A stretch of 64,000 nucleotides of DNA, taken from assembly GCF_020180945.1 (NCBI RefSeq), contig NZ_JAIPUL010000002.1, positions 124,001 through 188,000 on the forward strand, written 5' to 3'. The translations under genes and the position numbers were made by a program. The notes beneath the pieces are model-generated. The model had not been told where the DNA came from. It saw only the letters and a list, made by a program, of their open reading frames with translations, and did no database searches. This DNA comes from Lacticaseibacillus kribbianus. GTDB taxonomy: Bacteria; Bacillota; Bacilli; Lactobacillales; Lactobacillaceae. How positions within the stretch are numbered: the stretch's first letter is position 1; each line of letters starts with the position of its first letter. Below, piece after piece: positions 56,393-64,000 of the stretch.

Positions 56393-57499
56393 TTAGTATA
56401 CGAAGTCCAGAATCAGCCAGCCCAGCCCGGTCAGGATGATCAGGCCGATGACGTTGAGGCCGAAGAAGTCTAGGAAGAACTTGCCATTCTTGTGGTTGCC
56501 GAAGTTCATGTACTCCTTGTAGACCAGCAGGTTGTTCATCGAGCCGATCACGGTGCCGAGGCCGCCGATGTTGGAGCCGAGGAACAGCGCCGGCGCCATC
56601 GTCGTGAACTTGCCGATCAGGACGGTCGACGGCACGTTGCTGATGAACTGGCTGGAGATGATCGAAGTCAGGAACACCGAGTGCTCGGAGGTCATCAGGC
56701 CGGAGACGAGGTTGACGACCCACGGAATCTGCTGGAGCACCGACACGATGACGAAGAAGCCGGCGAAGGTCAGGACAATCGCGTAATCGACGTCACCCAT
56801 GATTTTCGGTGCCAGGGCGAAGGCCAAGATGATGGCGGCAATCGCGCCGACCCAGGACGGCAGGACGTGGAACACGCCGGCAAAAATGATCAGCGCCACG
56901 ATGCAGGTGACGATGGTCGGCCGCGCCTGGATGCGGATGTCGCGGAACGGCACGGCGGGAATCGGCTGCTTTTTGACGAACAGGCTGAAGCCGAACAGCA
57001 ACAGCAGGCTGGCCAGCAGCAGCGGAATCGACCAGCTGAAGAAGCGCAGGCCGGCGATCTGGTAGTGGTTCATGAGGAAAATGTTGTGCGTGTTGCCGAA
57101 CGGCGTGAACGCGCTGCCGAAGTTGGCGGCCATGCCAATCAACGTGACCGGCAGGACCTCGGGCAGCTCGTACTTCTTGGCGATGCGCAGGTACAACGGC
57201 ACCAGCGTGATCACCGTCACGTCGTTGGTCAGAAACATCCCGGCCACAACGGCGAGACCGAGGAACAGCCAGGTCAGCTGGCGGGTGTTCTCGGCCTTGG
57301 TGGTCAGGCGGTAGGCGAAGTAGTCGAGGATATGTAGGTGCTCGAAGATCTGGATGATCGTCATCATGGCCAGAATCGACCACAACGTTGAAAAGTTTAT
57401 GTCTGCGAGTTTCGGTTTGGCAAAGAACAGGCTGATCACGGCAAGCGCCGCGGTGATCTGCAGCACCCGGTCTCTTGCGATGTTTCTGATTACGGTCAT
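56393..57499 (-). CDS. SLC13/ArsB-NhaD superfamily anion transporter
   Basis: The protein has 368 residues and about ten membrane segments in two inverted halves. FLTNDVTVITLVPLYLRIAK and GSNIGGLGTVIGSMNNLLVY are the paired conserved regions of this superfamily (ArsB, NhaD, dicarboxylate transporters). Substrate cannot be told. GGAGAG precedes the chosen ATG; a methionine five codons earlier overlaps the ribosome site. A perfect WalR-type direct repeat lies 71-87 bases upstream. Confidence 0.85.
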   Translation of the reverse strand: MTVIRNIARDRVLQITAALAVISLFFAKPKLADINFSTLWSILAMMTIIQIFEHLHILDYFAYRLTTKAENTRQLTWLFLGLAVVAGMFLTNDVTVITLVPLYLRIAKKYELPEVLPVTLIGMAANFGSAFTPFGNTHNIFLMNHYQIAGLRFFSWSIPLLLASLLLLFGFSLFVKKQPIPAVPFRDIRIQARPTIVTCIVALIIFAGVFHVLPSWVGAIAAIILAFALAPKIMGDVDYAIVLTFAGFFVIVSVLQQIPWVVNLVSGLMTSEHSVFLTSIISSQFISNVPSTVLIGKFTTMAPALFLGSNIGGLGTVIGSMNNLLVYKEYMNFGNHKNGKFFLDFFGLNVIGLIILTGLGWLILDFVY

Positions 57500-57569
57500 A
57501 TTCACACTCTCCAAAATGACTCAACAGTACCATTTTGCGCTTATTCTGTTCCGCTGACAACGGGTTTCG

Positions 57570-57586
57570 TGTAAAACCTATGTAAA
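57570..57586 (+). promoter_or_regulatory. Possible WalR binding site
   Basis: TGTAAA (57570-57575), five bases, TGTAAA (57581-57586) matches the WalR/YycF consensus TGTWAH-N5-TGTWAH exactly. It lies between the SLC13-type gene (minus) and the giant surface-protein gene (plus). Confidence 0.5.
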
Positions 57587-57599
57587 TCTCATGCCGCCT

Positions 57600-58146
57600 A
57601 ACAATCGCAAAAACGTTAAAAAACGGGGTAAGAAACGGCGAATAAACCGCGTAAAACCGGCATTCGTTCCTAAAAACAAAATTATGAAATCGCATTCTCA
57701 AAGATCACGTGGTGTGTAAAAAACACGTAATAACCTGTTACAATGTCGTTTATTCGTAAACAGCAACAGGCGCGCAGCCGGTTACAGACCGCTGCGCCAG
57801 CCGATCAGTCTCGGCCCTGCGGATGGACACGGAACGTCCAGGTGATGGTCAGCATAATCTGGGGCCAATCGCGAGACGTGTCGGCAAGTTGAATTCGAAG
57901 CGCAATTTAGAAGCGGCCGGCCACTACTGTCGTGACACCGGCGGTTGATCCACGCGCCGCTCACCTGAGAAATGCGGCGGGAGCACGCATGGTGTCGCTT
58001 GCAGGCCGGCCGCGGAGCTGTCACAAAAACTCAATATTTTTCAGTATTTATCTTGTATATTGAGCAAAATCGTTTAGACTAGTGGTGTAAAGTTCATTAA
58101 CTGGGGGAACAGTTAGTCGGGAGTGTGACCAAGAGGAGTGGGTCAC
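57600..58146 (+). promoter_or_regulatory. Long AT-richer leader region of the surface-protein gene
   Basis: No gene is seen here. A TACAAT -10-like box lies at 57739-57744 and TATATT at 58056-58061; GAGGAG lies about nine bases before the ATG at 58147. Several cgtaaaa-type motifs repeat between 57615 and 57735, and ACGTG/CACGT form an inverted repeat near 57708-57728. Confidence 0.35.
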
Positions 58147-61100
58147 ATGCAACGAAATGGACAACGCGTCAAGCTGGCTCAGGCAGCCTACCAGGAGAAG
58201 CGTCACTACAAGATGTTCAAATCCGGTAAAACCTGGGCCATCATGGGGATTTCCCTGTTCTTTGCGGGGAGTCTGAGCTTCGTGCGGCCGGCCAGCCCGG
58301 TCCACGCGGCCGAGACGGTTGAGGTGCAAAAGGCAGCACCTCAGGCGATCATCAAGAACCAGACAGACACCAGTGCAACCGGACACGTCTTTGACGTCAC
58401 CCTGAGCACTGGCTTGACGGCCCCAGACTGGACAGCCGAAGATTTTCAGACCACAGCGGTTGCAGGCCTTGAGGGCCAGTACACCGCCACTTTGAGTCCC
58501 CAGGGTCTCGCCGCGCTGCAGGCGGCCAACCCGGGCCAGGCGATTGCGGCCAGCGACATCAAGACCGGGACGCTGACGGTGACCGCGGCTGCCGACAAGC
58601 AGACGTCGGCTGAAGACGGCGTGAAGGCTGCGGCCGCCAGTGCAACCGCGGGCTCTGATGCCACGCAAACCGGTGCGACGGCGACCGAAGCACCTGCCGC
58701 GGCCGAGGGCGAGATCGCCGGCACAAGTGAAGAAACAGGGTCAACCGAGGTGACGGCCAACGTCGCGTCGGGCGTTTCGCGTGAAGCGGCAAATACGCCG
58801 GATGCGAGCGGTGAAGCGGCCACGGGCACGACCACCAGTGACGCGAGCGCTGCGGATGCGAGCGCGGAGGTGTCGGATGCAACCGAACTGGTGGCGGTCC
58901 CAAGTGCGACCGAGACAGCCACCAAGCAGTCAGCGCAAAGTGTCGCTTCGGAGCCGGCACAGCCGGCGGCCACCCCAACGGAGACGACGCCAGTGAGCGC
59001 CTCGACGGCCACGCTGACGACTTCCGCCACTGAAGTGGGCTACCAGTCCGGGCAGACGGAGCTCCTGCTCACGGTTTCTATGAGCGTCAAGAAGGGCGAC
59101 GTGGTCACCGTGACGCTGCCGGCCAACTCGGGCGTCTTCAAGTTCAGCCGATTCGACGATTTCCAGTCGCCCGATGTCGGCAGCGCGACGGTTGATTCGA
59201 ACACAGATGGCAGAACCATCACCATGACGTTCAATCAGGTCGGACATTTCCAGCAGACCATTCATTACGAACTAAGGGATAACTACGACGAACAGTCGAA
59301 GCCGGCTGATTTCGTCGGGGTGCGTCACTACACCGCTACCGTCGCCGTCAACGGGGTGCAGACCGGATCAGCCAGCTGGACGGCAACGGCTAAGCCGACG
59401 GCCAACGTGAAATCGCCGACCCGCACTCATCCAGATACTAAGATTGGCGCAATCCTTCCGAATGTGGACTATGTCTGGGAGCTTGCGATTAACGAGGCCG
59501 ATGGGGTTCGTGACGACTCGAGGACTACGAGCCGAGTTCACTCAGCGGTTAACCATGGGACTGTCATCACGGTTCCAACTCCCGCTGGGTTTGTCTTGAA
59601 TGCCGAGTTAACGGCGGCGGTCAATGCCTTTCGTGACGCGACGACCATCACTCAGCTGGGCGGCGCCGGTAGCGATGTGATCATCACGGTGCCCAAAGGG
59701 TCTGGCTCGGAGAACGCCGCTGGCATGGCGCCTTACCGTATTGCCGGGCATTTTGACCTGACGCAGACGACCGAAGATCAGACGCTGACGGCGGCCGGCC
59801 CTGCGGTGATGGTGCAGCAGGTTGATTCGACGGGCACCGAGATGACCTTCACCGGCGCTACATGGACAGACACTCTGCTGGGCACCGCCAATGCGCCTCA
59901 AGTTGATGCACCTGAGTACACGACAAAAGGCAATTCCAGCAGCAACGAGGCGCAGCTGGTTTTGGACACCGACCCCGCCAACGACCCGGCATTCTTGTTC
60001 AGGCTCGGCGCGAGCTTCGACGCCGCGGCCCCGATGACAGACGCCAGCATCACCATCACCGTTCCAGACGGCCTGAATGTCAACCAAATCCAAACCCCGG
60101 CAGCCACTGCCGACTACGACTGGTACATGCCGGGGACCAAGAGCTACGGGTACGTCCTGACGTTGGCCGATGGCACGACCGAAACCGGCACGGTGGCGGC
60201 GGGCGAGACAATCACCAGCATCGGTGCGATTCGCACCGCGGTGCTGACCCCCGACTCCTTGGTCCCAGGGGTCAAGACCGACTTTTTCACGGCCTTTGGG
60301 CACCTCTCGGCCACCTACGATAACGGTGACGCGGTGAAGGTTGGCGACCAGCTGACCGCGACGATTGAACTGACTTCTCCCGAGCTGACCGAGGTTAATA
60401 ACAAGCCCGGTACAGTCACCCAGACGGTGGTTGAGCCGGTGGGAACAATCAAGGTGATTGGGTATGGTTCAAGCGGCGTCAATACACCGGGCTCGACCAA
60501 AATGAGGCGTATGGCGGTCAGTTTAGCGGGTCATGCAGACCAGACGACGGATTTGATTTACGAGCCAATCTTTTACTTCGTCGTGCCGAGCGCCTTCGTT
60601 GTGGATCAGGTGGAAAGCGCCCAAGATGCCAAAATCACAACAACCGTGATTGAGGGAGGGAGCACCGTTGTGAAGGTCGACTACACCGGGACGGGTGAAT
60701 CGGTTGACACCAAGGTCCAAACGGAACACAATCTGCGGGTTAACTTCCACAACGCGCCAGATGCCATGGCTGGCAGCTACCAAATGCGGGCCTACGTCAC
60801 ATCGCCAAACACAGCAATCCTGCAGCACACCAAGGTGACCAACTTGGCCGAAACTTTGGGCGATGCGGATGCAATCAAGGTGACCGCCGACAACTTTACC
60901 TTTCAGATTGAAACCATCGAAGGCACCTACGCGTCTAGCCTGGCGCAGGGGGATGATCTGTCGCCAACCGAGGCCGCGACCATCGATAAGAACAGCGCCA
61001 ATCCGATGACCTTTTACACCGCCGTGTTGAACACGGCCGGCCAGGGGGTCACGGATGCTGCGGTCGCCGTCAACCTGCCAGAGGTCGGCGACGACCAGGG

Positions 61101-64000
61101 CTCGACCTACACGTTCGAGCTCACCGCGCCTGTTCAGCTGCCGGATGCCCTGACGCAGCAGGACGGCACCGTCGTTCCGCTCGAGGGGGCCAAGGTGCTC
61201 TACTCGACCAGTCGCGCTACGCTGAGCGGCACGACGCCGGACCTGACCGGCTACGTCGAGGCGGCGGCGGTCACCGACTGGTCTGCGATTCGCTCGCTGG
61301 TCATCGTGCTCGGCAACCTGCCACAAGCTTCGACCACCGGCCGCATCGCAATCGTCGGCACGGCTAAGGACATGAAGAACCAGGCGCTCAAGACCGGCTA
61401 CATCGCGACGGCGCTTTACACGGCGGGCAACACGGTTTCCGTTTTCGATAAGGCCGCAAGCCTCGCCATCACCGGCACCTCGACCATCTACGCCCGGGCG
61501 CACTACGTCGACGCCGAGGGCAAGGACCAGTACATCGCGCTGCCGGATTTGGATAAAACGCTCCAGGATAACGACAAAACGCTGGAGAATGACTACCCGA
61601 CCACGCTGCCGGATGACGACCTCGCGCTTTTGCCAGAGGGTTTTTCGGTGCGGCCAGACTCGCTTCACCTGGTCGACGGTGAAGGGGACGGCGTCGCCGA
61701 ATTCGGCAAGGTCGTCACGGACAGCTTCGACGGCGACTTCGCCCAGTACGAGCTGGATCAGCCGGCTTCTTTGAATGTGCGCTACGTGGATGACATCACC
61801 GGGGAAGAGGTTGCAAGCACACCCGATGCCGTCCTTGGCATCACCGGTGACACCGGCACCTACACGGCTGCTGCGCCGACCGGCTACATTTTGGCGGCGG
61901 GGCAGGCCAGCACGGTCGCCTACACGCTCACCGCGGATGACTCGGACGACCTGACGATTCGTGTGATTCCCGCCACCACGACCACGACGCTGACGACCAC
62001 CCGCACCATCCAGTTCAAGGGCGTCAAGACTTGGGACACCCCACCTGCGGATGTGGTCCAGGAGGCGACCTGGAACGTGGTGACCAACCTCGCCACGAAC
62101 ACCGCCACCTACACGCTGAAGATCCCGTACGCCGCGATCACCGTACCGGAGGTGGAAGGGTACCTGCTGGCCGCCGACAATCCGGATCTGACCCCAGACG
62201 CGGCCGGCACCGTCACGACGACCGCCCCGACCGACTCGACGCTGACCATCAATTACGTGGTGAACTACCAGGTGGTCGGCGTGACCTTCTGGGACGACGT
62301 GCAGGATTTGGCAGTCGACAATCGCCAATCAATTAAGGGCACCATCGGGACTCCCTTCGAATGGCGCGCCGACGGTAAGGGGATGCCGGGATCCTGGATG
62401 CCTTGGGCAACGCTCGACTACGTGTTGTCACCGGGCCAGCCCGCAACCGGCACCTACACCTTCACGGACGTCAACGCTCACGACACGATCGTGATTCACC
62501 TGACGCACAAAATCACGTACGGGACGGCGACCACGAAGCGGACCATCAATTTCGTTGGCGCGGGCGCTAAGACGCCGGCGGCCGTGACTCAGGCCATTGA
62601 CTGGGCAACCACCAAGGACATCTATAACAGCAAGTGGGAGCCGCTCGACGTCACCTATGCGACGCCTCACGGGGCCTATGCGCCGGTGACGGTGCCCACA
62701 ATCGCCGGTTACACGGCCAACTTTGTGACCGTCGACATGCTGGCGCCGGGCGCAACCACCCTCGAGCAGCTGACGAACCCGATCGTGACCGTGACCTACA
62801 CCGCAGATTCGCAGACCGTCAACCTCAAGTACGTTGACGATGCGGATGGCGGCAAGCAGGTCGGCGAGCTGACGCCGCTGACCGGGGTCACCGATCAGAC
62901 GGTCAGCTGGACGGCGGCAGTGCCCGACGGATACGCCTTGGCTGACGGCCAGGCCGCAAACGGCAGCGTGACGCTGGCCCCGGACGGCGCGGAGGTAGTG
63001 GTCCACTTAGTGCACACCACCACGACCACGACGGTTGAGACCACGCGGACCATCACCTTCACCGGCACCGGCGACACGACGCTGGCTCCGGTGGTTCAGC
63101 GCGAGACCTGGACCGCGGAGACGAATCAGGCGACCGACGTGACCACCTACACGCTGACGGAACCGTACGCGGCTTACACCGCGCCAGAGGTGCCGGGCTA
63201 CCGGGTCGTCGGCGATTCGACGCTTGCGGCCGGCGAGCCGGTTGTGGCCACGACCACCGCGCCGGGCAACACCGGGTTTGAGTTCACCTACGAGCCGATT
63301 GAACAACATGTCGCCATTCACTTCATCGACGACATCACCGGCGAGGCCGTCAAGCTGGCAGGTTCCACCCTGCCGATGCTCGATCCACTGCTTTTTGGCA
63401 AAACGGGTGAGACCATCACCTGGACGGCATACGGCATCGGGCACGAGGACCAGTGGCCGGACCTCAAGGCGATGGGCTATGAGCTGGCGGACGGCCAGAA
63501 GCCCGACGGCAGCTACACCTTCACGGCCGACGACTTCCAGCAGATTGACGTGCACCTGACCCACTACGCCAAATACGAGGAGCTGACGGCCACGCGCACC
63601 ATTCAGTACCGCGGCGCCGGCGCGCAGACGCCGAAGACCGTGGTGCAAAACGTCACCTGGAAGATGACCGGTGACGCGGTCACCGGCTACTGGGTGGGGA
63701 CGCCGCAGGGCAACTACGCCCGCGTCGAGAGCCCGACCATCGCCGGTTACGACGTCAGTCAGGACGCCATCGAGGCGACCAACTTCGGCCCTGTGACCGT
63801 CCGGCTTGCGCTGCTGAGCGCCAAGGCCGACGCCATGCCGGGGGACATCACCCTTTACCTGGCCGCCGTGAACCCGGGGATGCTGAATCTGACGGAAATG
63901 GTGACCTACACGCCGCAGCCGCAAAGCGTCGCCGTCAACTTCATCGACGACGTGACCGGACAGACCATCGCCACCGACGTTCCGGTGACACTCAACCGTG
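58147..64000 (+). CDS. Giant mucus-binding-type surface protein (5' part)
   Basis: The frame is open from the ATG to the right edge: at least 1,951 residues, incomplete. The N-terminus (HYKMFKSGKTWAIMG) is a KxYKxGKxW-type signal peptide ending near PVHAAE (about 56). Residues about 150-300 are a low-complexity Ala/Thr/Ser/Glu region. Residues 300-1150 hold beta-rich adhesin-like domains. From about 1,210 to the end, two repeat types alternate: MucBP-like units (VRYVDDITGEEV, LKYVDDADGGKQV, IHFIDDITGEAV, VNFIDDVTGQTI) and Mub-B2-like units (TRTIQFKG, KRTINFVG, TRTITFTG, TRTIQYRG), spaced about 177 residues. It likely mediates adhesion to mucus or host glycans and should end in a sortase signal outside the window. 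Confidence 0.9.
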   Translation, partial: MQRNGQRVKLAQAAYQEKRHYKMFKSGKTWAIMGISLFFAGSLSFVRPASPVHAAETVEVQKAAPQAIIKNQTDTSATGHVFDVTLSTGLTAPDWTAEDFQTTAVAGLEGQYTATLSPQGLAALQAANPGQAIAASDIKTGTLTVTAAADKQTSAEDGVKAAAASATAGSDATQTGATATEAPAAAEGEIAGTSEETGSTEVTANVASGVSREAANTPDASGEAATGTTTSDASAADASAEVSDATELVAVPSATETATKQSAQSVASEPAQPAATPTETTPVSASTATLTTSATEVGYQSGQTELLLTVSMSVKKGDVVTVTLPANSGVFKFSRFDDFQSPDVGSATVDSNTDGRTITMTFNQVGHFQQTIHYELRDNYDEQSKPADFVGVRHYTATVAVNGVQTGSASWTATAKPTANVKSPTRTHPDTKIGAILPNVDYVWELAINEADGVRDDSRTTSRVHSAVNHGTVITVPTPAGFVLNAELTAAVNAFRDATTITQLGGAGSDVIITVPKGSGSENAAGMAPYRIAGHFDLTQTTEDQTLTAAGPAVMVQQVDSTGTEMTFTGATWTDTLLGTANAPQVDAPEYTTKGNSSSNEAQLVLDTDPANDPAFLFRLGASFDAAAPMTDASITITVPDGLNVNQIQTPAATADYDWYMPGTKSYGYVLTLADGTTETGTVAAGETITSIGAIRTAVLTPDSLVPGVKTDFFTAFGHLSATYDNGDAVKVGDQLTATIELTSPELTEVNNKPGTVTQTVVEPVGTIKVIGYGSSGVNTPGSTKMRRMAVSLAGHADQTTDLIYEPIFYFVVPSAFVVDQVESAQDAKITTTVIEGGSTVVKVDYTGTGESVDTKVQTEHNLRVNFHNAPDAMAGSYQMRAYVTSPNTAILQHTKVTNLAETLGDADAIKVTADNFTFQIETIEGTYASSLAQGDDLSPTEAATIDKNSANPMTFYTAVLNTAGQGVTDAAVAVNLPEVGDDQGSTYTFELTAPVQLPDALTQQDGTVVPLEGAKVLYSTSRATLSGTTPDLTGYVEAAAVTDWSAIRSLVIVLGNLPQASTTGRIAIVGTAKDMKNQALKTGYIATALYTAGNTVSVFDKAASLAITGTSTIYARAHYVDAEGKDQYIALPDLDKTLQDNDKTLENDYPTTLPDDDLALLPEGFSVRPDSLHLVDGEGDGVAEFGKVVTDSFDGDFAQYELDQPASLNVRYVDDITGEEVASTPDAVLGITGDTGTYTAAAPTGYILAAGQASTVAYTLTADDSDDLTIRVIPATTTTTLTTTRTIQFKGVKTWDTPPADVVQEATWNVVTNLATNTATYTLKIPYAAITVPEVEGYLLAADNPDLTPDAAGTVTTTAPTDSTLTINYVVNYQVVGVTFWDDVQDLAVDNRQSIKGTIGTPFEWRADGKGMPGSWMPWATLDYVLSPGQPATGTYTFTDVNAHDTIVIHLTHKITYGTATTKRTINFVGAGAKTPAAVTQAIDWATTKDIYNSKWEPLDVTYATPHGAYAPVTVPTIAGYTANFVTVDMLAPGATTLEQLTNPIVTVTYTADSQTVNLKYVDDADGGKQVGELTPLTGVTDQTVSWTAAVPDGYALADGQAANGSVTLAPDGAEVVVHLVHTTTTTTVETTRTITFTGTGDTTLAPVVQRETWTAETNQATDVTTYTLTEPYAAYTAPEVPGYRVVGDSTLAAGEPVVATTTAPGNTGFEFTYEPIEQHVAIHFIDDITGEAVKLAGSTLPMLDPLLFGKTGETITWTAYGIGHEDQWPDLKAMGYELADGQKPDGSYTFTADDFQQIDVHLTHYAKYEELTATRTIQYRGAGAQTPKTVVQNVTWKMTGDAVTGYWVGTPQGNYARVESPTIAGYDVSQDAIEATNFGPVTVRLALLSAKADAMPGDITLYLAAVNPGMLNLTEMVTYTPQPQSVAVNFIDDVTGQTIATDVPVTLNR

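Noticed and set aside
59608-63924. Minus-strand frames across the surface-protein gene
   Set aside because: The plus frame is open for more than 1,950 codons with a signal peptide and MucBP repeats; the minus frames are shadows.

Overview
The window looks like a piece of chromosome from a GC-rich member of the Lactobacillaceae (a Lacticaseibacillus-like lactic acid bacterium; genus not proven). The support is a dlt operon tail, a walR-walK-yycH-yycI-yycJ-htrA order, a CIRCE-controlled small heat-shock gene, a class 1A dihydroorotate dehydrogenase, lactose/cellobiose-type PTS parts with GH1 6-phospho-glycosidases, a PrsA foldase, a lactocepin-type S8 proteinase and a giant KxYKxGKxW mucus-binding-type surface protein. 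No phage, IS transposase, CRISPR array, rRNA or tRNA was seen.

Layout. 1-5.9 kb: end of dltB, dltC, dltD (teichoic acid D-alanylation), a membrane-anchored serine hydrolase and two small membrane proteins. 5.9-12 kb (minus strand): argGH, peptidase E, an amino-acid ABC receptor-permease fusion, an alpha/beta hydrolase. 12.9-22.2 kb: wal two-component operon with its accessory genes and htrA. 22.7-26.6 kb: a tandem-duplicated Rgg-like regulator, a divergent membrane protein, a DnaA-box cluster and an Fe-S-type small protein. 26.6-33.2 kb: two hsp20 genes (the first frameshifted), pyrD, an AbrB-DUF998 membrane protein, a P1B ATPase and a tyrosine-phosphatase-like protein. 33.7-39.7 kb: GH1/PTS/GntR sugar cluster. 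39.9-45.6 kb: WYL regulator, lipoprotein, an unrecognised gene, glpK, a YxeA-like gene. 46.1-53 kb: prsA and a large S8 proteinase with an in-frame amber codon. 54-57.5 kb: YeiH-type exporter with a divergent LysR gene, and an SLC13/ArsB-type transporter. 58.1 kb to the end: a surface protein that runs off the window.

The most unusual content is between the genes. Three families of non-coding palindromic elements recur: A (about 120 bp, roughly 17 complete copies plus fragments, often in head-to-tail arrays), B (about 205 bp, 6 copies) and C (about 230 bp, 5 full copies plus remnants). In each family the paired arms change sequence from copy to copy but stay complementary, while single-stranded linkers and loops are conserved. 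A lies inside C at the same site twice, and the elements split operons that are usually compact (dltB/dltC, walR/walK, yycI/yycJ). I do not recognise these families. They may be structured RNA elements, non-autonomous mobile palindromes, or both.

Functionally much of the window concerns the cell envelope: D-alanylation, WalRK cell-wall sensing, HtrA/PrsA quality control of exported proteins, and two very large exported proteins that would depend on that quality control.
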